Assembly: GCA_030535425.1 (NCBI GenBank)
Contig: JAUNHQ010000007.1
Span: 1-64,000 of the forward strand
Length of the DNA stretch: 64,000 nucleotides
DNA from: Pseudomonadota bacterium
GTDB lineage: Bacteria > Pseudomonadota > Gammaproteobacteria > Burkholderiales > Burkholderiaceae_C
Direction of reading: 5' to 3'
The notes beneath the pieces were generated by a model, which worked only from the letters and a program-made list of their open reading frames with translations, was not told where the DNA came from and searched no databases. The position numbers and the translations under genes were made by a program. Below, piece by piece: positions 31,914 to 40,589 of this stretch (its first letter is position 1; every line of letters starts with the position of its first letter).

Positions 31914-32022
31914 CAGGGCACCCGTGCCCGGACCTGCGCCGGGCACTGGGTGCGTCCCCCCTCCCGCAGCGGCGAAGCCGCGAAGAGAGAGGGGGGAAGG
32001 CGCCGAAGGCGACTCAGGGGGG
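31914..32022 (-). repeat. R2 hairpin element, copy 3
   Basis: This 109-bp direct repeat of 27403-27510 differs at scattered positions. On the minus transcript, CCCCCCTCTC and GGGAGGGGGG can form a long stem around an inner GCGGCTTCGCCGC hairpin. It lies 6 bp from the ftsI stop codon. Confidence 0.75.
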
Positions 32023-32028
32023 AGCGCC

Positions 32029-33765
32029 TCATACCGGCTCCTCCACCGGCTGGGCCACGATCTCGGGCTTGACCGCCATGTCCGGCTGCACGCCCATGAT
32101 GCGCAGGGTCTGCTGCACCACTTCGCTGAACACGGGCGCGGCCACGGCGCCGCCGTAGTACACGCCGTTGCTGGGCTCGTCCACCATCACGGCCACGATG
32201 ACGCGCGGCTTGTCGATAGGCGCCATGCCCGCAAACCAGGCGCGGTATTTGTTGGTGGCGTAGCCCTTGCCCTGCTGCTTGCGCGCGGTGCCCGACTTGC
32301 CGCCCACCGAGTAGCCCACGGTTTGCGCGCGCTGGCCCGTGCCGCCAGGGCCGGCGGCCATCTCCAGCATCTTGCGCACGGCGCGGGCATTGGCTTCGGA
32401 AAACACGCGCACGCCTTGCACGGGCGCGCCTTCGGGCGCCTTGCGCAAGGTGGCGGGAATGATCTGGCCGTCGTGCGAAAACGCGGTGTACGAGTGCGCC
32501 ATCTGAAACAGCGAGGCCGACAGGCCGTAGCCGTAAGACATGGTGGCCTGCTCCACGGGGCGCCAGCTCTTCCAGGGGCGCAGGCGGCCGGCAGCGGCGC
32601 CGGGGAAGGTGAGCTCAGGCTTGCGCCCATAGCCCAGCGCGGTGTAGGTGTCCCACATCTGCTGGGCCGTCAGGCGCTGGGCGATCTTGAGCGAGCCGAC
32701 GTTGCTGGACTTTTGCACCACGCCTTCGACGGTGAGCGCGCCATGGTTGCGCGTGTCGCGGATGGTGAACTTGTCCAGCTTGTACGTGCCGGGCGCGGTG
32801 GGAATGATGGTCTGCGGCGTGACCTTGCCAGCCTCCAGCGCCATGGCCACGGTAATGGGTTTCATGACGGAGCCCGGCTCGAAGGTGTCGGTGACGGCGA
32901 TGTTGCGCAGCTGCGCGCCGGTCAGGTTGCGCCGGTTGTCGGGGGCGTAGCTGGGGTAGTTGGCCAGGGCCAGCACTTCGCCGGTCTGCGCGTCCAGCAC
33001 CACCACGCTGCCGGACTTGGCCTTGTGCGCCAGCACGGCGTCGCGCAGCTTCTGGTAGGCAAAGAACTGCACCTTGGAGTCGATGGACAGCTGCACGTCC
33101 TGCCCGTCCACGGGCGGCACGGCTTCGCCCACGGCCTCGACCACGCGGCCCAGCCGGTCTTTGATGACGCGGCGCGAGCCGGGCTTGCCGGCCAGCTCTT
33201 TTTCAAACGCCAGCTCGGCGCCTTCCTGGCCCTTGTTTTCCACGTTGGCAAAACCCACCACGTGCGCGGCGGCCTCGCCTTCGGGGTATTTGCGCTTGTA
33301 TTCCTTGCGCTGGTAAATGCCGGCCATCTTCAGCTCGGCGATTTGCTGGGCGGTGTCCTCGTCCACCTGGCGCTTGAGCCAGACAAAGGTCTTGTCCTCG
33401 TCGCTCAGGCGCTTGTTCAGCTCGGCCAGGGGCATGTCCAGCAGGCGCGCGAGCTGGCGCAGCTTGGCCGGATCGCGGTCCACGTCTTCGGGAATGGCCC
33501 AGATGCTGGGCGCCACCACGCTGGAAGCCAGCAGCAGGCCGTTGCGGTCAAAGATGCGGCCCCGGCTGGCGGGCAGCTCCAGCGTGCGGGCAAAGCGCAC
33601 CTCGCCCTGGCGCTGGAAAAAGGCGTTGCCAAACACCTGCACGTAAGCCGCGCGCGCGATCAGGCCAATGAAGGCCAGCGCCAGCGCGGCCACGATGAAT
33701 TTGCTGCGCCATACCGGCGTGCGCGAGGCCAGCAGCGGGCTGGATGTGTAGCGCAGCTCCCTCAT
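32029..33765 (-). CDS. ftsI: Penicillin-binding protein 3 (septal transpeptidase FtsI)
   Basis: This 578-aa class B PBP has a short cytoplasmic tail and one membrane segment (about 22-44). The dimerisation/pedestal domain starts with RGRIFDRNG. In the transpeptidase domain the active-site Ser299 is in SVMK (299-302), followed by SSN at 353-355 and KSGT at 490-493. It crosslinks septal peptidoglycan with FtsW and is the target of beta-lactams such as aztreonam. It overlaps ftsL by 4 nt. Confidence 0.96.
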   Translation of the reverse strand: MRELRYTSSPLLASRTPVWRSKFIVAALALAFIGLIARAAYVQVFGNAFFQRQGEVRFARTLELPASRGRIFDRNGLLLASSVVAPSIWAIPEDVDRDPAKLRQLARLLDMPLAELNKRLSDEDKTFVWLKRQVDEDTAQQIAELKMAGIYQRKEYKRKYPEGEAAAHVVGFANVENKGQEGAELAFEKELAGKPGSRRVIKDRLGRVVEAVGEAVPPVDGQDVQLSIDSKVQFFAYQKLRDAVLAHKAKSGSVVVLDAQTGEVLALANYPSYAPDNRRNLTGAQLRNIAVTDTFEPGSVMKPITVAMALEAGKVTPQTIIPTAPGTYKLDKFTIRDTRNHGALTVEGVVQKSSNVGSLKIAQRLTAQQMWDTYTALGYGRKPELTFPGAAAGRLRPWKSWRPVEQATMSYGYGLSASLFQMAHSYTAFSHDGQIIPATLRKAPEGAPVQGVRVFSEANARAVRKMLEMAAGPGGTGQRAQTVGYSVGGKSGTARKQQGKGYATNKYRAWFAGMAPIDKPRVIVAVMVDEPSNGVYYGGAVAAPVFSEVVQQTLRIMGVQPDMAVKPEIVAQPVEEPV

Positions 33766-34088
33766 GGCGCCTGCTCCTCATCCGCAGCGGCGCTGGCCTG
33801 CGGCGCGCTGGCAGCGGGCACGGCGGCGGCAGAGGTCACGTATTCGGTAATGGCCGGGGTGATGGTGCGCATGCCCAGCTTGTCCTTGGCCAGCGTTTCC
33901 ACCCGCAGCGACGTGGCGGCGGCGCGCTTTTCCACCTCCAGGCGGCCGCGCTCGGTGTCCAGGCGGCGGGCCTCGGCCACCGCGCGGTCCAGCTCGGTGA
34001 ACAGGCGACGCGAGTCGTATTGCACGCGCACCAGGTACAGCGCCGACACCATGACGGCGGCCAGCAGCACGATGGACAGGCGCAGCAT
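33762..34088 (-). CDS. ftsL: Cell division protein FtsL
   Basis: This 108-aa bitopic protein has a membrane segment at about 3-22 (LSIVLLAAVMVSALYLVRVQ) followed by a leucine-zipper-like coiled coil (LFTELDRAVAEARRLDTERG), as in FtsL. The tail is Ala/Pro-rich. It acts with FtsQ and FtsB to activate FtsWI. Position between rsmH (1-nt overlap) and ftsI (4-nt overlap) confirms the assignment. Confidence 0.93.
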   Translation of the reverse strand: MLRLSIVLLAAVMVSALYLVRVQYDSRRLFTELDRAVAEARRLDTERGRLEVEKRAAATSLRVETLAKDKLGMRTITPAITEYVTSAAAVPAASAPQASAAADEEQAP

Positions 34089-35029
34089 CAGACGCGCCCT
34101 CCGTGTGCCGCAGCGGGCAGCGGCGCATCCGTGCGCTCGGCCACGCGCATCACGGCGCTGCGCGCACGCGGGTTGACCGCCACCTCGGCATCGCTGGCGC
34201 GCACGCGGCCCAGCCCGCGCAGCGGCGGCGGCGGCGGCTCGGCAAAAGGCGCGCGCCGGTCCACCTGCGCCTTGGCATGGCGGGCAATGAACTGCTTGAC
34301 GATGCGGTCTTCCAGCGAGTGGAAGCTGATCACCACGAGCCGGCCTCCGGGTTGCAGCACATGCAAACTGGCGCTCAGCGCCTGCTCAAGCTCTTGAAGC
34401 TCTGCGTTGACGAAAATCCGGATCGCCTGAAATGTGCGCGTTGCAGGGTTCTGGCCCGGCTCGCGGGTTTTGACCGCGCCGGCCACAAGGCTGGCCAGCT
34501 CCAGGGTGCTGGTGAGGGGGCCGCGCTCCTGCCGGCGCGCGACAATTGCCTTTGCAACAGAGCCAGCAAACCGCTCTTCGCCGTAGTCACGAATCACCTC
34601 CGCTATCTGCCGTTCGGACGCGACGGCCAGCCACTGAGCCGCGCTCTGGCCGCGCGTGGAATCCATGCGCATGTCCAACGGCCCGTCGGCACGAAAAGAA
34701 AAACCCCGCTCGGGGTTGTCGATCTGTGGCGAGCTGATGCCCAAATCCATCAGCACCCCGGCCACGCTGCGCGGCGGCAGCTCGCCCAGCGCGGCAAAGC
34801 CCTGGTGGCGAATGGCAAAGCGCGCATCGGCAATGCGCGCGGCCTCGGCCAGCGCCTCGGGGTCTTTGTCGTAAGCCAGCAGCCGCCCTGCGGGTGCCAG
34901 CCGTTGCAGCAGCAGGCGCGCGTGCCCGCCCCGGCCAAACGTGGCGTCCACGTACTGGCCCTGGGGGTCTGTGACCAAGGCTTCGATCGCCTCGTTCAAC
35001 AAGACCGTGGTGTGCGTCCATGCCGTCAC
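34088..35029 (-). CDS. rsmH: 16S rRNA (cytosine1402-N4)-methyltransferase
   Basis: This 313-aa SAM-dependent enzyme has the SAM motif [15 protein letters not shown] near residue 27 and [39 protein letters not shown] and [14 protein letters not shown] follow. The start is a GTG at 35029, preceded by GAAGGCGG. The nearest ATG on this strand is out of frame. It lies 11 bp after mraZ and is part of the same transcript. Confidence 0.95.
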   Translation of the reverse strand: MTAWTHTTVLLNEAIEALVTDPQGQYVDATFGRGGHARLLLQRLAPAGRLLAYDKDPEALAEAARIADARFAIRHQGFAALGELPPRSVAGVLMDLGISSPQIDNPERGFSFRADGPLDMRMDSTRGQSAAQWLAVASERQIAEVIRDYGEERFAGSVAKAIVARRQERGPLTSTLELASLVAGAVKTREPGQNPATRTFQAIRIFVNAELQELEQALSASLHVLQPGGRLVVISFHSLEDRIVKQFIARHAKAQVDRRAPFAEPPPPPLRGLGRVRASDAEVAVNPRARSAVMRVAERTDAPLPAAAHGGRV

Positions 35030-35040
35030 CCGCGCCGCCT

Positions 35041-35469
35041 TCAGAAAGCAAAGTTCTCGAACGCCTCGGGCATGCCTTGCTGCATGGCCTCGGCCTCCTT
35101 GGCCTCATAGGTGGCCTTGTCCCACAGCTCGAAGTGCTGGCCCATGCCCAGCAGCATCACCTCGCGCGTCAGGCCCGCGGCCTGGCGCAGCTCGGGCGAC
35201 ACCAGCACCCGGCCCGTGCCGTCCATGTCCACATCCTGCGCGTTGCCCAAAAAAATGCGCTTCCACCACTGCGCGGACATGGGCAGCTGGGCGATGCGGG
35301 CGCGAAAGGCCTCCCACTCGGGGCGCGGAAAGACCATCAGGCAGCCGTCGGGGTGTTTGGTGATGGTGAGCTGGCCTGCGGCCGTGGCGGTCAGGACGTC
35401 ACGATGCCGGGTCGGCACGGACAGCCTCCCCTTCGCATCCAGACTCAACGATGACGCCCCTTGAAACAC
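35041..35469 (-). CDS. mraZ: Transcriptional regulator MraZ
   Basis: The GTG start at 35469 ([20 protein letters not shown]) gives 142 residues, the family norm, with AGGGA 8 nt upstream. MraZ has two AbrB-like DNA-binding halves, here around [14 protein letters not shown] and [14 protein letters not shown]. It represses its own operon. Four decameric repeats lie 38-78 nt upstream of its start (see operator). It is the first gene of the dcw cluster. Confidence 0.95.
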   Translation of the reverse strand: MFQGASSLSLDAKGRLSVPTRHRDVLTATAAGQLTITKHPDGCLMVFPRPEWEAFRARIAQLPMSAQWWKRIFLGNAQDVDMDGTGRVLVSPELRQAAGLTREVMLLGMGQHFELWDKATYEAKEAEAMQQGMPEAFENFAF

Positions 35470-35506
35470 GCGGAAATTCCCTGATGACCGTGCCTGAAAT
35501 CGTCTT

Positions 35507-35550
35507 GAAATGGCACCAAATCCCACTTCATGGCACTTTTTTGCACTGTA
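35507..35550 (-). promoter_or_regulatory. MraZ operator and probable dcw promoter
   Basis: On the minus strand four consecutive 10-nt units occur with no spacer: GTGCAAAAAA, GTGCCATGAA, GTGGGATTTG and GTGCCATTTC. MraZ is known to bind TGGG-type repeats with a 10-bp period upstream of mraZ, so this is the likely autoregulatory site. A possible -10 (TACAGT, 35545-35550) with -35 TTGGGA (35567-35572) would place the repeats over the start region. The promoter boxes are less certain than the repeats. Confidence 0.75.
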
Positions 35551-35554
35551 TCAG

Positions 35555-35580
35555 GAAAAGCCCGGCTCCCAAGGGCGGGC
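35555..35580 (-). terminator. Terminator-like hairpin upstream of mraZ
   Basis: Read on the minus strand, GCCCG and CGGGC form a stem (35576-35580 with 35560-35564) followed by TTTTCC. It could stop transcripts from the cysK side before the dcw promoter, although it overlaps the proposed -35. Confidence 0.35.
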
Positions 35581-35589
35581 ATACAAACT

Positions 35590-36029
35590 TTTTCAATGAA
35601 ATCAAGCATTTAGCCTCAAAACACTCAGGCGAAAAAAGCTTTTTTCTTTGAAAAACGAGCACTTAGCGCAGCATTTGAAAGTAAGCCTCATGGGCGCACC
35701 CGGTGCGCCATGCGGCGAGCTGGTGCGCGCCGCTGGCGCGCATGCGCACGCAAACGCCAGGGGCCGCTGTGCGTGAGCGGCCGGCCCATGGCTTCAAAAA
35801 AGGCAAGCAGCGTGACCAGCGCGTTCAGGCTGGCCAGCCCAAGCGAATGGCGGCGGCTTCGCAAGCCGGCCAGGGTGGCGGTGATGCGCGCTGGCAGGCC
35901 CAGCGCGAGGCAAAAGCCAGCCTCAAAGCAGGCTGCGCTTCAGGCGGCGGACAGCGGCGGCGCGCTGGGCATTAACCAGGGCTGCGTGGCGGCCCTGGCA
36001 AGCGTAGGCGAGGAGGCTTGAGCGCGGCC
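35590..36029. other. cysK-mraZ intergenic stretch without a supported gene
   Basis: About 440 bp. The mraZ-proximal part is AT-rich and contains a perfect 16-nt palindrome GAAAAAAGCTTTTTTC (35632-35647). The remainder is GC-rich. On the minus strand it has an open but ATG-poor frame with a protein-like stretch (LPARITATLAGLRSRRHSLG) closed upstream by TGA. It may be a gene remnant. Plus-strand frames are Arg/Ala-rich and look like composition artefacts. Confidence 0.4.
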
Positions 36030-36947
<918 letters not shown>

Positions 36948-37088
36948 GGGCGGTGCTCTCCAAAAAGAGGGTGACAGGGATGACAAGGGTGAAGGCGGCC
37001 ATTCTGGCGCAGCCTTTCTATGGGCTCAGGCATATGGGTATGTATGCCGGTATATTGGCAGGCGCACTGCCACTGAAAGTGTTTTCCC

Positions 37089-37271
37089 ATGAACGTGCTG
37101 AACTTCAACACCATCGCCCTGTCGGTCTGCTGCTTCTTGCTGATTGGCGGCTATGCCACCAACCAGCACAAGGCGGGTGTGGCGCTCATGTTCGTGGGCG
37201 TTCTGGGCCTGCTGGCGGTGATTGGTGTGAACATCTACTTCACCTTGCATGGGCTGCCGTTGCGGCCATAA
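37089..37271 (+). CDS. Small membrane protein, 60 aa
   Basis: The product has two hydrophobic segments, about 8-24 (IALSVCCFLLIGGYA) and about 29-54 (GVALMFVGVLGLLAVIGVNI), joined by NQHKA. Function unknown. The ribosome binding site is weak. Good hydrophobic periodicity and a clean stop support a real gene. Its last codons carry the rnpB promoter, so its 3' sequence is under double constraint. Confidence 0.55.
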   Translation: MNVLNFNTIALSVCCFLLIGGYATNQHKAGVALMFVGVLGLLAVIGVNIYFTLHGLPLRP

Positions 37272-37273
37272 TC
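37245..37273 (+). promoter_or_regulatory. Promoter of rnpB
   Basis: -35 TTGCAT (37245-37250), 17-bp spacer, -10 CATAAT (37268-37273), eight bases before the RNase P RNA start. It lies inside the end of the 60-aa gene. Confidence 0.65.
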
Positions 37274-37281
37274 GCCCCCCG

Positions 37282-37610
37282 TGAAGCACGCCAGACCGCC
37301 GCTGGTGCAAGCGCCGAAAGGCCGCACTGGAGGAACGTCCGGACTGCACAGGGCAGCGCAGGAGCTAACGGCTCTCCACCGCGAGGTGAGGATCAGAGCA
37401 ACAGAGACGAGTCGCACGGGGCCACTCCGTGCGGGTGAAACGGGCAATCTCTGCGCGCAGCAACACCAAGTAGGCACACGTTGAGGCGGCCCGCTGAGTG
37501 TGCGGGTAGGTGGCACCGAGCCGCTCGGGTGACCGGCGGCCCAGATTGATGGCGGTCACGTCGCGGGCAACCGCGATGCACAGAATCCGGCGTACCGGCG
37601 CGCTTCACCC
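37282..37610 (+). ncRNA. rnpB: RNase P RNA (type A)
   Basis: The catalytic RNA of RNase P, which trims tRNA 5' ends. The ends GTGAAGC (37282) and GCTTCAC (37602-37608) form P1. GGAGGAACGTCCGGACT corresponds to the conserved P4/J region (GAGGAAAGUCCGG in E. coli). CAGAGCAACAGAGA, GGGTGAAACGGG and the 3' strand CACAGAATCCGGCGTAC complete the universally conserved core. Length is about 327 nt. CCCTTTTCCCC follows as a weak terminator. Confidence 0.95.
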
Positions 37611-37654
37611 TTTTCCCCTGACCCACATTGCCGTGGCAAAACTCACGCACACGA

Positions 37655-37711
37655 TTGCTATCATTAAAATAGCTTGAAACCCTTATGTATTGCGCGCAAA
37701 TGGCCATTTTC
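37655..37711 (+). repeat. R1 dispersed repeat, copy D
   Basis: GCTATCATTAAAATAGCTTG, AAACCCTT, then TTGCGCGCAAATGGCCATTT. It lies just downstream of rnpB. The GCTAT/ATAGC arms form a short stem. Confidence 0.65.
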
Positions 37712-37774
37712 TCTGTTGAGCCAAAGCGTGGACATCCCGCCGTGCGCGGCGCGCACAGCTAACATGCCAGGCCC

Positions 37775-38314
37775 ATGCGCGCCCAGCCGTCCCCTGCCCT
37801 GCCCCGTCCGCCCGAGCTGGCGCCTGCCAGCGCCCAGCCCCTTGAGGCGGGCATTCACTTGCTAGATATCGAGGCCGCCATCAACCACTGGCGCAGCCGC
37901 CAACCCGTGGATGCGGGGGCCGTGCTGGCGCCCGAGGTTGCGGCACTGGCCGAGGTGTATGCGCAGATGGTGTTCTGGCGCCAACACGAAGCCGATCCGC
38001 ACCGCATGCCAGCTGCCGCGCGCGCAGCCTGGCTGGCCTGGTACGCCACCACGCCCGATGCGCCGTGCATTGCCATTTGCTCCACCAGCCAGGGCGATGC
38101 CGTGTGCAAAGGCTGCGGCCGCACCGAGAGCGAAGTGCAGCACTGGCCCGCCATGAGCCCCTGGGCCAAGCGCGCGGTGTGGCGCCGCATCACGCAGGAA
38201 GGCACGGCCTGGCGCTTTGGCCGCTACGCTGAGCGCGCACGCGAGCAGGCCACGGGCCCCACACCGCCCCTGGCGCCCCCAAACACGCGGCAGGCGCTAC
38301 ATATTCAGGAGTAA
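37775..38314 (+). CDS. DUF3717/DUF1289 protein
   Basis: This 179-aa protein has two small recognisable modules. A DUF3717-like helix region is at about 30-70 (DIEAAINHWRSRQP, APEVAALAEVYAQMVFWRQH). A DUF1289 cysteine module is at about 93-130 (APCIAICSTSQGDAVCKGCG, RTESEVQHWPAMS) with four Cys that may bind metal. Functions of both domains are unknown. The N-terminus is Pro/Ala-rich, and the ATG at 37775 has no strong ribosome binding site, so the true start could be slightly downstream. Confidence 0.7.
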   Translation: MRAQPSPALPRPPELAPASAQPLEAGIHLLDIEAAINHWRSRQPVDAGAVLAPEVAALAEVYAQMVFWRQHEADPHRMPAAARAAWLAWYATTPDAPCIAICSTSQGDAVCKGCGRTESEVQHWPAMSPWAKRAVWRRITQEGTAWRFGRYAERAREQATGPTPPLAPPNTRQALHIQE

Positions 38315-38320
38315 GGATGC

Positions 38321-38352
38321 CCGTTGAATAAGCGCAAACGGCCTGTTTTCCC
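38321..38352 (+). repeat. R1 dispersed repeat, copy E (3' half)
   Basis: GAATAAGCGCAAACGGCCTG followed by TTTT. Only the GCGC-GGCC half of the repeat is recognisable. Confidence 0.45.
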
Positions 38353-38374
38353 CTCAACCTCCTGGCCACCCCGC

Positions 38375-38403
38375 TTGCCTTGCCATGCGGGCAATGGTTT
38401 AAT
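38375..38403 (+). promoter_or_regulatory. Promoter of the riboswitch-terC transcript
   Basis: -35 TTGCCT (38375-38380), 17-bp spacer, -10 TTTAAT (38398-38403). The leader RNA would begin near 38410. Confidence 0.6.
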
Positions 38404-38407
38404 CGCC

Positions 38408-38580
38408 CGCGCTGAAGGGGAGTAGCTCCCTGCCGCCCTTTTCGGAAATGGGAAAGGGCGGCTTTCGTTTCAGGTCGTCAATACGAAGCGCCTGCCGGCT
38501 TGCCGCCGGCTTGTTCGCTTCCGGCCTGGCGGGCAGGCGTTCCCAAAGCGGACGCTTGCCGGGCAAGACCTTCGCTCCTG
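38408..38580 (+). ncRNA. yybP-ykoY-type (Mn2+) riboswitch aptamer
   Basis: Both conserved loops are present: GAAGGGGAGTAGC (38415-38426 region) and GGTCGTCAATACG (about 38473-38485). They are separated by a strong stem-loop CCGCCCTTT/AAAGGGCGG. GAAGG near 38415 can pair with CCTTC near 38570 to close the domain. This family senses Mn2+ and typically controls TerC/Alx- and MntP-type genes. A TerC-family gene follows. The aptamer boundaries are approximate. Confidence 0.8.
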
Positions 38581-38670
38581 TTCTGCCCAAGGCTGTGGCG
38601 TGGGCGGTGCAAGCGAAGGGACTGCGCGCGCAGATCTGTCTGCGGTCTGTCGTGCCTGGGTGTCCGCTTT

Positions 38671-38700
38671 ACCGCTGCGCCACTGCCAGGGCGGTTTTTC
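38671..38700 (+). terminator. Possible regulated terminator in the terC leader
   Basis: ACCGC (38671-38675) and GCGGT (38691-38695), with inner CGCC/GGCG pairing, are followed by TTTTC. It sits between the aptamer and the terC start and could be the expression platform. Control at translation is also possible. Confidence 0.45.
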
Positions 38701-38749
38701 ACGCTGCAAGCCGTACAACCCACAATCTGCGTTTTCTGGAGCCTTTTCC

Positions 38750-39469
38750 ATGGAATTTCTCTCCCCCGCCTGGTGGTCTGCCCTGATGGCCATCATCCTG
38801 ATCGACTTGGTGCTGGCTGGCGACAACGCCATCGTCATTGCCCTGGCCGCGCGCAACCTGCCCAAGCACTTGCAGAAAAAAGCCATCATCTGGGGCACGG
38901 TAGGCGCCATCGCCGTGCGCACGCTGATGACGCTGATCGTGGTCTGGCTGCTGAAGATTCCCGGCCTGATGCTGGTGGGTGGCCTGGGACTGCTGTGGAT
39001 CGCCTACAAGCTCATTGCCGACCAAGGCGGCGAGGAAGAAGAGCATGGCCCGGCGGCCAGCACCTTCTGGGGCGCCATGAAGACCATCATCGTGGCCGAC
39101 GCGCTGATGGGCATCGACAACGTGCTGGGCGTGGCCGGGGCCGCGCATGGCTCGATGGATCTGGTGGTGCTGGGCCTGCTCATCAGCGTGCCCATCGTGG
39201 TGTTTGGCTCCACCATGGTGCTCAAGCTGGTTGAGCGCTTCCCCATCATCATCCAGCTGGGCGCGGCGGTGCTGGCCTTCACCGCAGCCAAGATGATCGT
39301 CAACGAACAGTTGCTGTCGAGCATCTTCGGCCCGCGCGAGGCGCCTGAGCAGGCCCTGCGCTGGGGCGTGACGGCACTGTGCATCGCAGGCGTGCTGGGC
39401 GCGGCCTGGCTGACATCGCGTCGCAAGCCGGCCGCCGTCACCAGCGAAAGCGGCTCCGGCAGCGCCTGA
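38750..39469 (+). CDS. TerC-family integral membrane protein
   Basis: This 239-aa polytopic protein is of the YjbE/TerC type. ILIDLVLAGDNAIVIALAAR and IIVADALMGIDNVLGVAGAA carry the two conserved acidic membrane motifs (DxxLxxDNA and DxxxxxDN). About seven hydrophobic segments fit. Start 38750 has TGGAG upstream. Longer frames would run through the riboswitch leader and are rejected. Family members are implicated in Mn2+ efflux and in metalating exported enzymes. The upstream Mn2+ riboswitch supports a manganese role. Confidence 0.88.
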   Translation: MEFLSPAWWSALMAIILIDLVLAGDNAIVIALAARNLPKHLQKKAIIWGTVGAIAVRTLMTLIVVWLLKIPGLMLVGGLGLLWIAYKLIADQGGEEEEHGPAASTFWGAMKTIIVADALMGIDNVLGVAGAAHGSMDLVVLGLLISVPIVVFGSTMVLKLVERFPIIIQLGAAVLAFTAAKMIVNEQLLSSIFGPREAPEQALRWGVTALCIAGVLGAAWLTSRRKPAAVTSESGSGSA

Positions 39470-39482
39470 GCACGACGCGGCC

Positions 39483-39830
39483 ATGCTCAGGCTCTTGCTC
39501 AAGTGGCTGCTGTCGGCCGCGGCCTTGCTGGCCGTGGCCTACATCTATGGCGGCGTCAGCGTGGCCAGTTTCGGCACGGCCATGGTGGCCGCGCTGGTGA
39601 TTGGCCTGCTGAACATGCTGGTGCGCCCCATCCTGGTGGTGCTGACCATCCCCATCACACTCATCACGCTGGGGCTGTTTCTGTTTGTCATCAATGCGCT
39701 GATGTTCTGGGCCGCCTCGGGCCTGATTGGCGGCTTTGCGGTCAGCGGCTTTTGGGCTGCGCTGCTGGGCTCGCTGATTTACTCCGCCCTGGACGTGCTG
39801 ATTGACATGGTGCTGGAAAAGCGGCGCTAG
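39483..39830 (+). CDS. Phage_holin_4_2-family small membrane protein
   Basis: This 115-aa protein has four hydrophobic segments and the typical block NMLVRPILVVLTIPITLITLG followed in the next segments by FLFVINALMFWAASGLIGGF. The holin name is historical. Chromosomal members are of unknown function. It starts 13 bp after terC and is likely in the same transcript, hence possibly manganese-regulated. Confidence 0.8.
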   Translation: MLRLLLKWLLSAAALLAVAYIYGGVSVASFGTAMVAALVIGLLNMLVRPILVVLTIPITLITLGLFLFVINALMFWAASGLIGGFAVSGFWAALLGSLIYSALDVLIDMVLEKRR

Positions 39831-39851
39831 CTTTTCCCCGTCTGGCTGAAC

Positions 39852-40589
39852 TCAGCCTGCCATCAGCAGCACGGCCAGCGCAGCCAGGGGTGCGGTTTCG
39901 GCGCGCAGCACGCGCGCTCCCAGACTGACAGGCTGGTAGCCCGCTGCCCGGGCAGCGCTTTCTTCGTCCGGGCTCAGGCCGCCTTCGGGGCCGGACAACA
40001 GGATCACGGGGGCATCGGCAGGCAGCGCCTGCATGGCCTGGCTCAAGGGCGCCGTGCCAGCGCCCAGCGACAGCAGCAGCCGCCCCTCTGGAGCCGGGTG
40101 CGGGGCCGGTTGCGCGGCCAGACACGCTGCCAGCGGCTGCACCGCGTGGATCACGGGCAGCCGGTTGCGCCCACTTTGCTCACAGGCAGCGGCGGCCACG
40201 GCTTGCCAGTGTGCGCCTTTCTTGGCAGCGCGCTCGCCACTCAGGCGCAAGCTGCTGCGTTCGGCCAGCACAGGCTGCACGCTGGCGGCACCCAGTTCAG
40301 TGGCTTTTTCGACCAGCCAGTCCATGCGCTCGGCCGCCATCAGGCCGCAGGCCAGGTGCACGGGGCGAGCGGCCTCGCGCTCAATGGCGACGTGCGCACC
40401 CACGGCCACATGCACTTCGCTGCGTCCCATGCGCGTGATGGTGGCGGCCCACTGCCCGCCCTGGCCGTTGAACAAGGTCAGGGCATCACCCGGTTGCAGG
40501 CGCCGCACCTGCACATGGCGCGCAGGGCCGGCAGGCAAGGCCAGCGTTGTGCCAGAGGCAAGGGGCAGATCGACATAAAAGCGAGGCAT
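39852..40589 (-). CDS. rsmE: 16S rRNA (uracil1498-N3)-methyltransferase
   Basis: This 245-aa SPOUT-class enzyme has an N-terminal PUA-like part (MPRFYVDLPL, ARHVQVRRLQPGDALTLFNG) and LMAAERMDWLVEKATELGA. AERSSLRLSGERA, then the trefoil-knot motifs LLSGPEGGLSPDEE and VSLGARVLRAETAPLA, complete it. The start at 40589 (MPRFY) is conserved. The frame is open further upstream but not conserved. Convergent with the small membrane protein gene, 21 bp apart. Confidence 0.93.
   Translation of the reverse strand: MPRFYVDLPLASGTTLALPAGPARHVQVRRLQPGDALTLFNGQGGQWAATITRMGRSEVHVAVGAHVAIEREAARPVHLACGLMAAERMDWLVEKATELGAASVQPVLAERSSLRLSGERAAKKGAHWQAVAAAACEQSGRNRLPVIHAVQPLAACLAAQPAPHPAPEGRLLLSLGAGTAPLSQAMQALPADAPVILLSGPEGGLSPDEESAARAAGYQPVSLGARVLRAETAPLAALAVLLMAG

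Larger units (their letters stand above)
31665..32028. other. Repeat-filled ftsI-murE gap, no gene
   Basis: No gene is seen. Going away from murE it holds an R1 repeat (31692-31752), a perfect 9-bp hairpin CCCTCTCCC/GGGAGAGGG (31840-31860), and R2 element 3 (31914-32022) ending a few bases from the ftsI stop. Between them is GC-rich sequence with repeated GGCCGCGCAGC words. Any internal promoter for murE would have to lie here. Confidence 0.6.

Noticed and set aside
31777..34176. Long plus-strand open frame opposite ftsI and ftsL
   Set aside because: It is the complement of conserved dcw genes and starts inside the R2/REP repeat region.
35710..36021. Plus-strand frame of about 100 codons before cysK
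   Set aside because: Arg/Ala/Ser composition, no ribosome binding site, and no family resemblance.
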